Source: Acanthaster planci (Eukaryota > Echinodermata > Asteroidea > Valvatida > Acanthasteridae). From it: a stretch of DNA of 64,000 nucleotides. Positions 1 through 13,000 of this stretch are shown piece after piece; position 1 is the stretch's first letter, and every line of letters starts with the position of its first letter. Both the position numbers and the translations under genes were made by a program. A model generated the notes under the pieces. The model made no database searches. It was given only the letters and a program-made list of their open reading frames with translations, and was not told the origin of the DNA. The stretch lies in NCBI RefSeq assembly GCF_001949145.1, contig NW_019091379.1, positions 1,458,574 to 1,522,573 of the forward strand, read 5' to 3'.

Positions 1-945
1 GACGAGGTAACGCCGTCGCTGTGGAAGTGCAGTGGCCCCACCCATGGCGGTATTGATTAATTAAAGTGTGGTGGTAATTATACTTTTTGTTCTGTAACAG
101 TGGCTTCGGACAAATGGATCTGAATGCTTTCCTCCATTCTGCGGGGGCGGGGAGTGGATTGTAGGTCACCGGGGGTCACCACAAGAAAATAAACTGCAGC
201 TGCATTTCAACAGACACTATTCCCACATTTCAAATTAGGAGGCCATCCGGCGCTCCCCCCCCCCCAGTTACACGAGTGGGCATTGACACTGTCCAGTGTA
301 GCGTCGCTGAAAATGCGTCCCTACGAAGATAATCTTCTTGCAGATTCATTGACAATTTAATATTCAAATTAAATAAATCAGTATGAAATAATCGCACTCT
401 GTCAATTTACTCAGTGATGAGACACCTTGAAAACTAGTAGCCGGGTCCAAAGGTTGCTCAACTTTCAATCTTCGCTCGTCCACGTCTCTAAGATAGAAAT
501 GTGGGACGTGCGAAAAAGCAACCTCGGAGTTTAGTGACACCGCCCTCTACAGAACAAAAGGATATTTCCATGGTACCCACCTTTCTGTTGTGAATTTGGG
601 TGTAGTAATAGGAAACCAGTTAAAGCATGTAATGCACATGTGCATTGTGAGTGGTATTATGCTGATTTTGTGTACTTACTGTCATCAGCATCGCGCTATA
701 TGCATCGCATTAACATTGCAATGTTGGAAAATGAGTGCCATCACGATGAACTAGGGCAAATTTTGGCGTTAGTTGGGGGCCGAAAGCCCTTCGACTGACC
801 CACCGATCACCACTGGTGAATAGCCAGTGGTCATCCTTACATCAGGGGCTCCATTTTTATCGCAATGGAAACTCTTACTTATCATTTTAATAGAAGTAAA
901 AGCGAAGTGATGTCTGTCACCAAAACAACACGAAGTTTGGGAACA
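1..945 (+). other. Upstream flank and probable 5' UTR of the RFX7-like gene
   Basis: Non-coding sequence before the first coding exon. I see no convincing TATA box or earlier coding exon. A short hairpin (CCACTGG / CCAGTGG) lies near 810-831. An in-frame upstream ATG at 865, with purine at -3 and G at +4, is open to the ATG at 946, so translation could begin 27 codons earlier. The 5' end of the transcript cannot be placed from sequence alone. Confidence 0.4.
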
Positions 946-1046
946 ATGGCGGATCCAGAAAATGAAAACAGCAAAGGCAAATCAGGTGGTAGCGAAAGAT
1001 TGTCACCCACTGATCTGATGACTGAACAACTGGAAGCCAAAATAAG
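946..1046 (+). CDS. RFX7: RFX7 coding exon 1 (residues 1-33 plus split codon)
   Basis: Encodes MADPENENS through QLEAKI, a low-complexity acidic/serine N-terminus. It ends in AG|GTATAT with two bases of codon 34, which join C of exon 2 to give Ser. The LEAKI-S-LNVK join resembles the KIKNSICK stretch of vertebrate RFX7, which supports pairing this exon with one 26.7 kb away. Confidence 0.8.
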
Positions 1047-4000
1047 GTATATAGTCCCGAGCTGATGTTAATATTTCATGAGACAAACTTGTGGTGAGAT
1101 TTTTACATGACAATTGTACCCCCCCCCAACATACACCTGATCAACATGATCAGATGATGATGACCAATGCCTAACGTTAGTGGGCCCTGAAGTTCGACGT
1201 TCCTGCACTGATAGCCCCACTAGTGTGGCACAGATCACTCCCGATTTATCCTTAGCCACATATCCGTATGCGCAATTTCGTGTCGGCGTACTGAACATTT
1301 TTGGCGCACCCACTTATAATCGTGGGCGCAATTTCTTTTGCATACGAACATGATCCTTGACCTTTCCGCTTTCTGAAAACTATTTATTGAATAATTTCAT
1401 TCACGTTATTGAGGCATTTCTAGTCATTTTGCCCTTATCCATTCAATCTAACGGGCTCACTCTCACAGTTGCCATCTTTAAAATAAGATCGTTGAACAAT
1501 ACGTCACTTGACCCTTCATCGTCTCAACGGCTGTTCCATGTCAAGACATATGTAATATACGGACTGAGCGATAAGATACTACATGTACCAATGGACTCTT
1601 CCAAAACTTTGGCAGCAGTTTAGATGTCTTGACATGGAACAGCCGTTGAGAGGAAGAGGGGTCAAGTGACNNNNNNNNNNNNNNNNNNNNNNNNNNNNNN
1701 NNNNNNNNNNNNNNNNNNNNNNNNNNNNNNNNNNNNNNNNNNNNNNNNNNNNNNNNNNNNNNNNNNNNNNNNNNNNNNNNNNNNNNNNNNNNNNNNNNNN
1801 NNNNNNNNNNNNNNNNNNNNNNNNNNNNNNNNNNNNNNNNNNNNNNNNNNNNNNNNNNNNNNNNNNNNNNNNNNNNNNNNNNNNNNNNNNNNNNNNNNNN
1901 NNNNNNNNNNNNNNNNNNNNNNNNNNNNNNNNNNNNNNNNNNNNNNNNNNNNNNNNNNNNNNNNNNNNNNNNNNNNNNNNNNNNNNNNNNNNNNNNNNNN
2001 NNNNNNNNNNNNNNNNNNNNNNNNNNNNNNNNNNNNNNNNNNNNNNNNNNNNNNNNNNNNNNNNNNNNNNNNNNNNNNNNNNNNNNNNNNNNNNNNNNNN
2101 NNNNNNNNNNNNNNNNNNNNNNNNNNNNNNNNNNNNNNNNNNNNNNNNNNNNNNNNNNNNNNNNNNNNNNNNNNNNNNNNNNNNNNNNNNNNNNNNNNNN
2201 NNNNNNNNNNNNNNNNNNNNNNNNNNCAAAAGAAATTGCGCCCACGATTATAAGTGGGTGCGGCAAAAATGTTCAGTACGCCGACACGAAATTGTGCTTA
2301 CGGATGTGTGGCTAAGGATGGATCGGGAGTGAGAGACCGTGCCACACTAGTGGGGCTACTGCACTGAGTGATTACATGTAGGTGATGTAGGCCTAGCGCA
2401 TGTAGAGACAGAGTTATTAACAGTAATTTTGCCATGTCCAACAAGTCTAACTTAAGTACAAGTCTTAGACCCTGCATGTCGTGTACATGTTCCTTCATGA
2501 CCTTAGTCAGTTAGTGAGATATCAGCCTTAATGTGGATGGCAATTATGTAAAGTGATCCCTTTCAACCATACATGTACAAGTGCTGCATTTGAATTGCAG
2601 TTGACAAGTTTGATTGACGGCGTTGATACAGACTCTCAAAAATTCTCAATTTCTGAGGTCATAACTTGTCATCTACATGTACATGTAGCTTGCCTTAATT
2701 ATGCTGCTAATGTCCATATGCAAGTCAGGGAAGAATTCCTCATTGGACCAGTACAGTTTGCGAGTATTGATAAGGCACTGTTTGCTTAGGGGGCACCTGC
2801 AAATTTGTACCAGGCCTAAACGAAATTTTGCTGGGCACAGTACTGTTTTGGAAGACTAAAACATTCTTACCATCACAAATCGTAGACAGGTTCTGCACCA
2901 ATCTTGCCTTGGCATGCTTGGTCTGGTTCTGCATCAATGCAGCAATGCAGCTTCATATTCCAATTGTGGGAATTGGACCACTGTATAATTTCATACGTTT
3001 TTCCCTAAAAATCATCCAGAGCCATCAGAAAAAAAGCCAAACTCTGTAATTAGTTGCGGGAGTCAGTTTAGAATATTATCAATAGAAGAATATTCTTCAT
3101 TTTTTGCTGAGATTCGAACCCAGCTGGGAGCGTGTCATGTGATTTCAAGATGTGCGCAGGTAATGTAATTTAATAACTGTCATTGGCTCACTCATGTATA
3201 CGGCAGGTTCCTCAAAATAAGGACCATTAGGTAATGTTCGACTTTGAGGGGTTAATTTAATCATTTTTCGTGAACAACAGTGAATTAACTCCCAATGTCA
3301 GATGAAATGAGAGAAGTCATGGCTGATATCCGGAACACTCGTGACCATGCCTATCTTTCAACTTACATGTAATTGGAGTTGATTAATTAAAGTCTCAAAC
3401 ATCAGCATTTTGGCCAAATAGAAGTTACCGGGAAGTAATAATCCCCACGGTTACAATGTACATGTATTTTACACAGATTTGTATAGTGTGGTGAAATGTT
3501 ATATTTACACATATTAAAACGATAATCACAAAATTAAAATATATCTCTCACAAATAATCGGGTCCAGAAGTCGGCAGTTACAATTTTCAGCGGGGCTATT
3601 TCCAAAATAAGCGGCAAAATCAACATCGCACATGGAATTTTCAAGCACTACATGTGACCGCGNTACATGTAGGTGATGTAGGCCTAGCGCATGTAGAGAC
3701 AGAGTTATTAACAGTAATTTTGCCTTGTCCAACAAGTCTAACTTAAGTACAAGTCTTAGACCCTGCATGTCATGTACATGTTCCTTCATGACCTTAGTCA
3801 GTTAGTGAGATACCAGCCTTAATGTGGATGGCAATTATGTAAAGTGATCCCTTTCAACCATACATGTACAAGTGCTGCATTTGAATTGCAGTTGACAAGT
3901 TTGATTGACGGTGTTGATACAGACTCTCAAAAATTCCCAATTTCTGAGGTCATAACTCGTCATCTACATGTACATGTAGCTTGCCTTAATTATGCTGCTA

Positions 4001-7000
4001 ATGTCCATATAATTTCATACGTTTTTCCCTAAAAATCGTCCAGAGCCATCAGAAAAAAAGCCAAACTCTGTAATTAGTTGAGGGAGTCAGTTTAGAATAT
4101 TATCAATAGAAGAATATTCTTCATTTTTTGCTGAGATTCGAACCCAGCTGGGAGCGTGTCATGTGATTTCAAGATGTGCGCAGGTAATGTAATTTAATAA
4201 CTGTCATTGGCTCACTCATGTATGTATACGGCAGGTTCCTCAAAATAAGGACCATTAGGTAATGTTCGACTTTGAGGGGTTAATTTAATCATTTTTCGTG
4301 AAGTGAACAACAGTGAATTAACTTCCAATGTCTGATGAAATGAGGGAAGTCATGGCTGATATCTGGAACACCCGTGACCATGCCTATCTTTCAACTTACA
4401 TGTAATTGGAGTTGATTAATTAAAGTCTCAAACATCAGCATTTTGGCCAAATAAAAGTTACCGGGAAGTAATAATCCCCACGGTTACAATGTATTTTACA
4501 CAGATTTGTATAGTGTGGTGAAATGTTATATTTACACATATTAAAACGATAATCACAAAATTGAAATATATCTCTCACAAATAATCGGGTCCAGAAGTCG
4601 GCAGTTACAATTTTCAGCGGGGCTATTTCCAAAATAAGCGGCAAAATCAACATCGCACATGGAATTTTCAAGCACTACATGTGACCGCANTTTTAGGCGT
4701 TGTCGAAAATCATGCATTTTCCGTCAAAATTCTCCGTCATCAAGATTCTGTCAAATAATGACTTTCGCAACGAACATTTTGTACTCGTCTTACATTTCTG
4801 ATGCAGCCAAACTTAAAGATTATTTTCGGTGGTTGAGAGTTACATGATTTATAAGACCTGGCAGATACATGTATGTTGGTATAGTGAGAGTGATTATAAA
4901 CGGTAAGAGAATGAAGAGAGCCAAACTTTTCTCATCATTTTCCGTCAATTTTGTGCTTTTTTTGTGGCTTATATTTTTTAAAAATTATTTCTTCGGTGCT
5001 TTAAAATGCATCAGTTGAAAAATATACTGGATTCTCCTTCTTGTTGAGAGACGTTTTGAAATCAAGTCCTCTGGTGTAAACTTTGACGTAAAACTTTAAA
5101 TGAATTCAACTCCATTTGATTTGCACTGGTAGCCAACCAAATGTCCACCAAATGCACTGTACACAGTATGCCTAATTATCTCCAAATAATCATTTTGTAA
5201 AATTGAAAGTGCTAAATCGTATTTTACATGATCAAAGTCACTCTTTAAGAAGTTGTGACAATAACATACATGTAGGGAGTTGCATTTTGGTCCATTTGTG
5301 AAGAACATGCCATATGCATCATAGAGGGCACTCTCAATGGGTTAATTTTTTTATAATAAATATTATTGTATTACGAGTTTGACTCTCAAAATTGTAATGG
5401 TCCAAAATGGAAGATTTCCTGTCCATGACAAAACAATTGCTTATTGGATTGAATGTTGATCAATTCGTATGCTTGCCAACCTTGACATTGATCAACTCAT
5501 ACGCCAACCAAGTTGTACATCAAATTGTACAGTTTGGGGTAATATGACGTTCGCATGGATGTGTGTATTTGTGTTGGATTTTGCCCCAATTTTACATCCA
5601 TCCACCCACCCCGGTAGAAATACTGTTTGCTGTTGTGTGCATTGGTCATTGATGCGTTTCAACCCTTCTTCGGTCCTTCAAAATCCTCCGGACGGCTTTG
5701 GAGGATTTTGGAGGATTGAGGCTGCGTGGAAAAGTTGCATTGCCGATTACAAAGGATGCATTGTGTCAAGGTTATGGGTTAGACCATGTGTTGTTTATGT
5801 TAAGCCATGCATAAATTCATATCAACATTTTATTCGAAATCCTCCACACTGCTCCAGGATACCGTTCACACTGCCTCAACATAATCAGAGGAATTGCTAG
5901 AGGATTTTGAAGGATTGAGGCCGTGGGCATCCTTCCATGGGACGTACCGGGGTACATGTACATGTATTCAAGAAATATCAGAGGATTTTGGAGGACTGAG
6001 GTTGCTCAGTGGGGGGGGGCAGTTGCAGGATTTTGAAGGATTTTGAAGGATTGAGGTAGCCAAAAGGACCTAGGCAGTTAGGGTTAAAGATTTAGCTTTC
6101 AACTACATGTACATGTACATGTACAGTATAAATCAATGATAAGGCATCATAGTACATGTACCGGTACATGAACATGTAAAATTAGTCACTCTGCCTAACA
6201 TTTTTCTTCACTTCTGTGAAATTCCAATTACTAATGGACATTTGATCTTTTAAAATGGTTTTTAAGGATAAAGCAAATTTTAAATCTCTTTTAAAAAATG
6301 TTGTGGGTCTGGAAAGAGCAGGTTTGACTGCACCAGGCAATTCAGTCAATACGTACCATTTTCTGATCATTTGATGTCCTTGATGGCTAACTTCCGTCTA
6401 AAACCCGAAAGCCGTTAAGAAGCCACATGCTACGAGAGTATGTATACATGTACACATCATGTACACAGTGTACATATACATTACCATGAAAACATGTACA
6501 TGTACATGTACTACATGTAGCTGCGGTGCACAAGTTTCATTGGTGCACAAGTTGCTTAACTTATGAGTTGGTCAGCATACAAGTTGGCCGGTGTACGAAT
6601 CGGCACCTGTATGAGTTCACCTGTTTAGGACCTTCCAACCGGTACATGTACATGTACATACCTTCCACAGTGCTGTCATGTGCATGTATAACATGGTGAT
6701 TGCTCTTGCAATTTGGCCCTGTGTCTGTACCGGTAGTGCTGATGGCGATGTCAGATACTGGACTTGAAATGGATAGTGAGTTGATTCAAATGATGTACAT
6801 GTAGTTTCCAGTCAAAGACACTACTTTCGAAATGTTTATGTTGGCCTTTCCTGAAGAACTTTGTTTCATCATTTATGGAACAAACGAGTCAAACTGTGTA
6901 ACAGTTTTTTATTTTGCCTTGTGTTCATCCATGAGCACACGCTGTGCTGCACTAACCATGAACTGGATTTGGGCTAGTGATAGCAGTCAGTCTTTTTATA

Positions 7001-10000
7001 AAAAAGGTATCTATGGTGGTCACATGGCCACCGTAAAAAGCCAGGGATTGGACTGTTAATGCATGACTACACTTGGGTGAGCGGTATCGATCAGATTTGG
7101 ATCACAGTGTCAGTGTACTGTGCGATGTGCACTCTACACCATATCCAAGCACGAAAGGATCATGAAGTGCAATGGAGAGTAATGACTCATGAAAAAAGTT
7201 TTGTGATCTTTTTGCACAAGTCTGTTGTGGTGCATTTCTTTCATATTGATTCAACAAAATGGAGGTACTGCACCGGCATTTCGAGTTGTGTACTGGTACA
7301 TGTAGCTACATGTGTATATGTATTTGTACTATTACATGTACATGTAGTGCGGTACACTGAAAATACATGTACATGTACATTGTACACATCATACGGTACA
7401 TGTACCGGCATCCTGTTACGTGTACAGTATTTAATGAAGTGTGACTTCAAGGAAAACAGTTTATGCAAGTTTACTGGACGTGGGAAATATGCAATATATT
7501 GAATACGCACGTACTTGATATTGGGTTACTGATGTACCCGTATCAATTACCGTAAAATCTGATATTGACGGACCCAGCAAGTTCGTGGGATTAAGGAAGA
7601 GTTGATTTGTGAATACCGCAGGCACTTTTGTAGACATGTTAGGTGCCTTGCACAATGCAACCTGTTACATGTTCTGTACTTGGGTTATACTCAACCCTGG
7701 GTGAACCCAGGGCTGTCTTATGTTAAGGTTGATATCAATACTGTCTTCTCACTATATTGTTTGGCACATTTTGTGGCTTTTGGAGCAAACCAAGCTTATT
7801 GCATCCTGGTAGGATTTCAAACCCTGAGATGAACTTGAACAATTCAGACTTGTGCAACATCAACCTAACTTTAGCTTCTTGTGTGCTGAATTAAAATGTA
7901 CCTGGAAATGCTGTGGGCATCATCTGAAGCTCATAGGGCTGTGCCAAATATCCAGATATTCGATCGAGTATTGAGTATTGTTTTCCGAAGAATATTCAAA
8001 TGCAAAATGCATGAAAACAAAGGGGAAAATTTTCTTTTGTTTTAAATGAGAAAAATTACACTGTGGAGGCTTGTTTCAAGCAGATTCAGATGAAAAGTAA
8101 CAGAAATCTTACGGTGATTCAAAAAGTACCGGGTAAATTATTCATTAAAAATTTTTAAAGGTTTAAAGGACAAGATTTATTGTTTGTCTCTAAATCTTAC
8201 GAAATCGTGGCTGAAGATACTCCTACATGTAGATGTGAGAAGCTATTACAACAGTAATTGTAATGTACAGTTGTGTGTGTTATTGCAACTAATTTTGTAT
8301 ATATGGATTCAGTGATGGAAAGAAGAAAATAAAAATTGATTAACAAATTTGCTAATCATATTGCCATTTGATTAGCAATATGATGAATTGACTACCAAAA
8401 AATTAATGGGCCCAATTCAGTACCATTATATCATGCTATATAGTTTTAACATCCACTGATGTGTACAGCAAGGCTAAATAATGAAACAACACACAGGTAT
8501 GGTATAGCAGGGTGGTTGGTTATTGCTCTGGCCAAAAATTGGGTGGAATAACAATTTTTTACAGAATCAAGGGGAAAATAAACAAAAACCCGCTGTAAGC
8601 AAGTCCCTACTCGTGATTTTTTTGGGATGCCATTTTAACTCCTGAGATGTTCTACATTTGACCTAGATCGGGCGGTGACTTAAACATTTTAAAAATAATA
8701 AACAAGGAAATTAACAAGAAAAGGGAAATGGGATACATGTACATCACTACACATTGCACTGATCAGCAGTCACTGTACCGGTAAGTGTCGGTGCTTTATT
8801 GAGATTTGACGATCATAACTCACAGTAAAGGACTGATTCTTTTGTTTCAGCCATGGCATATCTCTCTGCCATTTTTCAATGGCACATTGGACGGTGCTTT
8901 CGGCATTTTGTTGCACATTGATCATCACGAAATGAAATGTATGTGCGAAGCTGGTATCACGCGTGGGGTATATGTACCAGTGTGTAGTTCATGGCACCAC
9001 TTACATGTATCACATATTGAATGTACATGTGTGCGCTCATACCGCTTTGTACCGAACTACACGTGCCATATAATCCCATCAAATTGCAGCAAACTTGTTT
9101 CCCCACGATTCATGGGCCTCGTGCTGCGCAAAACTAGGGCAAGAAACTGGGGGTGAGTTTGTTTTGTCAAATATTTTGTTTTTGCTATGAAGCCGCTATC
9201 GCTAGTGCAGGGCCGGTTTCCGATCCATGCCGCCAGCTCGCCACATGCATGATTTTAAAAGAAATTTCCGTTTGCAAAAATTGCAGATCAGTTTCATGTT
9301 TGTCTTGCTTTTTACGATACGAATCCAGCTATTTCGATCACTGGGATTGTTCGTCAAAAATCTGCCAGTTGGTGTCGAATGTTCGAATAGTGAATTATTC
9401 AAATTGACTCTGCCCTAGAAGCTCATCAGCCACATTCAAGGAACACATCTGAAAGTCTTCTAGTTGCTGACTGTATCACGGACACGTTTTTACTGGTTGT
9501 CATTGTTTACGTGATTCTGTTCCACAATACAGTGTCAACTTATTAACCTTGTACGCAGTGTTTACGCTTGATCCTGCAAAGGAGAATCAGATCCAGCGAG
9601 AGCAATCAAGCGAGGGGATCAGATTCGTGCCGCGTTAACACTGGATCCTGATCCCGCATGGCGTCGATGAAGCGCTGCAATCTAAGGGCAAAGGTTACGC
9701 GAACAGTTCACTGATTATGCGCACTGGAGCAAAACGGCAGCCAGTATATACATGTATGTCTCGTCTTATCTCACATACATGTACCGGGGGTAATTTCAGA
9801 TGAAATGATGAAAATGGGGAATGGAAGGTTTTGGATGAGCGATATGCAGTGGTAACAAAAGTCACAAAGGCGACGCGGAAAAAGCATGGGAATGGGCAAG
9901 TACCAGTTTACTACCAACTCACAGGATGAAAGTACACAGGCTTAATTGAGAACCAGCGTAATGCTGGTTATGTACGTTGCGGCCGGGCCAACAGCGTATG

Positions 10001-13000
10001 TATGGTACGTGTACAATGTCATGTACGTCTTCACAATGACACAGACTTGTTTTTCGCTCGCTTCAAGACTTGCACCTGATGTACCAGTAGTTACGTCAAA
10101 TTCCGGTATCTGATCTGGATCTGATCCAGTGTTGGGTTTACCCTTGCAAATTGATCCTGCCTGCGGGATCTGAACTGGATCTGATCCTTCCCGTGAGGAG
10201 GATCAGATCCCGGGATCAGGATCTGATCATGCGTTGCGTTGACACACTTTTCGATCTGGATCTGATCCCCCTTGGTGGATCTGATCCTCCTTGCCGGATC
10301 AAGTGTAAACGCAATGGTCATGATGGTACATGTACAGCCCACCTAGCTCCTTAAGATCTTCTGATGCCTCTTTGCTTCCTGTTCCTGATACTTCCAATTC
10401 ATGGGGTAATCAATCTTTTTCATAAGGCAGGTCCTCATCTTTGGAATTACCTGTCCCTTCAGTCTCTGAGTTGAAATTTGCCTTGAAAACTCACTTCTTT
10501 GTTAACCACTATTGAATTGCAGATCAGTTTATGTTTTTGCTTCCTGATTGTACTGTGCCGTGAGCACTATTTTTATGTATATTAGCATACTGGTATTATT
10601 ATTATGCAAATTATATGTGTATTTGTTCTTCATTTGTCTGATGGTGATAAAAAGAGTGAAAGTAGGAATGAAAAATGAAAGTACAGGTGGAGGTCACCAT
10701 GCAAACCGTGTCAGAAATGTGAGTTCGCATGTGCAGACGTTTCAGCTGTTCTTGATTTAAATATCTGTCAGCATCCATACTGTTACATGTAGGTAGCTTC
10801 AGCACAGGGTACCTTGAAAAATTGCAGGTACAACCTTTGGAAAACTCAAACCTGCTACCGGCTAAGTATTTCTACACGTACCTTACCATATTCAACATAA
10901 AAATCTCACGCAAGGTCTAGAGCATGGTTGAGTTCAGTGGTCAGCCCAGAGTGAATTTTGATCTCAGGTGATTCGGGGCTGGCCCGAGTTGAACTTTTTT
11001 TTGTGCGTGAAATTGCTGCAGGTTTTAAAGCCCAAGTCACTCCTTCATTGACTATGAGATATTTCTGTTATGACAAGGCTTTTGATGCACACTCAGTGTA
11101 GGGTTTAGTCAGAGGGGTGTGTCCATGGATGTCTGTTGGACACCTGTTTTTGTTAGTGCAAATTGAAAAGTGCCTATGTCGTAGCCCCTCCCCAATAGAG
11201 TAAGTATTTCCAGTTTCTCAACCAACCCTAATTTTTTGGTGCAACCCTAAAACATTTACGGGCAAGTTAAAAGTAATAAATAAGTTTTTTTTTAAGTATT
11301 TTAATTTACCCCCCCCCAAATTTTATCATTCTTTGTGTTCAAGAAGTGCCTCTAAAGATTTTTTTTTTTAATCCATCAAAGACACTTGTGTTAATATATT
11401 GGCCTACTTACATGTACACCTGAAATTTTTGAGAAGAAACTTCCATTGTTTTTTTTTTCAAGTGCCTTCACCAATTTGCTATCACGGTGGTGAAACGTGC
11501 ATGTAATGCTTGATGCAGTGAAACCTTTTCCGTACATGCACAGTGAACTGTAATAATTTGGCAAATTGTTCCAGTGCACAGCAAGGATGAAATTTCTGTC
11601 ACTCAAGGTGAATTTTAACAAAGGGATCACCCCACAAACGGTACATAAACCTTTAGGGTGAACAAACTCGTATACAGTATCATGAACATGCATGTACATA
11701 CGGGTACATAAATTACATACCATGTACATGACAATGAGTGTGCTGTTGACAGTTTAATAGTCTGGATTACATTTTGTCCATGTGCATAATTTATGTACAT
11801 CATGTACTGGTATGTTCAGATAATGTGGAGACCAAAACTTTTAAGTGGACAAATGCTTGATCCCACAATTCAGTCTGTACCCATATTGAGATTTCTTGAA
11901 AAAAAAAAAAAAAAGAGAGAGAGAAAAAAAGGAAAGTATTGTCCCTCAACAGTGGAATAGCCCGGGTACGTACATGCACTGGTACATGTATTCAGTATCA
12001 GTACGGTACATGTACATGTACATGTACATACATGCACCACGTCATATAAATTGTACATTTGTTTATTAAAAAGAACAAAATCCATGTATTTGTAGAGTGA
12101 AAGAGAGTGGAGCAGTTCCCAGATTGAAGTGATACCTTTCCAAAGGTGGGCATCTGTTCAGACACAAAATTTCAGAACACTCAATGTACCACTTGAATAT
12201 TGTATTCTGATCCGTTTTCCTCTGTAATGGAGAAAGGCCAAAGGTACCGGTAAGTAGAAACTACCGGTATGAGAACACATCGGTAGGACACCGGTGTACA
12301 GGTATGTACATTGTATGTACATGTATGTCGAACACCGGTACATTATGCTACTTCTTCCTGAGTGCCAGCCTGAGGGCAAAGTTGTACATGTACGCCCATG
12401 TCAAAATCATCGTCTGGTGACATACATCAAGTGTAGCAATAAATGCATTGTTGGCCTTATTCACCAGTCAGCCATCTTGAGTCAAAAACGAGGCGATCTC
12501 TGTCAAGGTCATCTGAGAAACTGTGACTTCATCTGAATACGTACCGGTACATGGACATTTACTGTACATGTATGTGTACAGGTAGAGGGTACATACATGT
12601 ACTTGGTACATGTAGGTATCCATCAGTTGAATTTACATGGGGTCTCGCTGACGATATTCATAGCTGTTCTGGTATCACTGGAAACGCGTCTCAGACACTG
12701 CAGATGCACACACATGGTATGTTTGGGAACAAAGATAATGCAGTCAGGCAAATACCGTTCGGTACATAACCTTGCTGCTATCTTTGTACTCCAATGGGTA
12801 GTCCGAAATAATGGATACGATGTCATGTAACCTTATACATGTAATTGTCCAAATGAAAAAGTTTTCTGTCCAAGAGTGAGCCAGTGACAATTGGTACATG
12901 TATTGTGCACATGATGAAATTACATGCAGTAGACCTTTGTATGAGTATATGCAGTCTTCATCTTTCCTAGAAGTGGGTAATTAATGGACATTTTGTCCGT

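Noticed and set aside
1541-2266. Open frames through the N gaps at 1.7, 50.6 and 61.7 kb
   Set aside because: They exist only because Ns contain no stops.
3100-3170. tRNA gene suggested by GATTCGAACCC
   Set aside because: Only the B-box-like word is present; no acceptor stem, anticodon arm or A-box fits on the minus strand.
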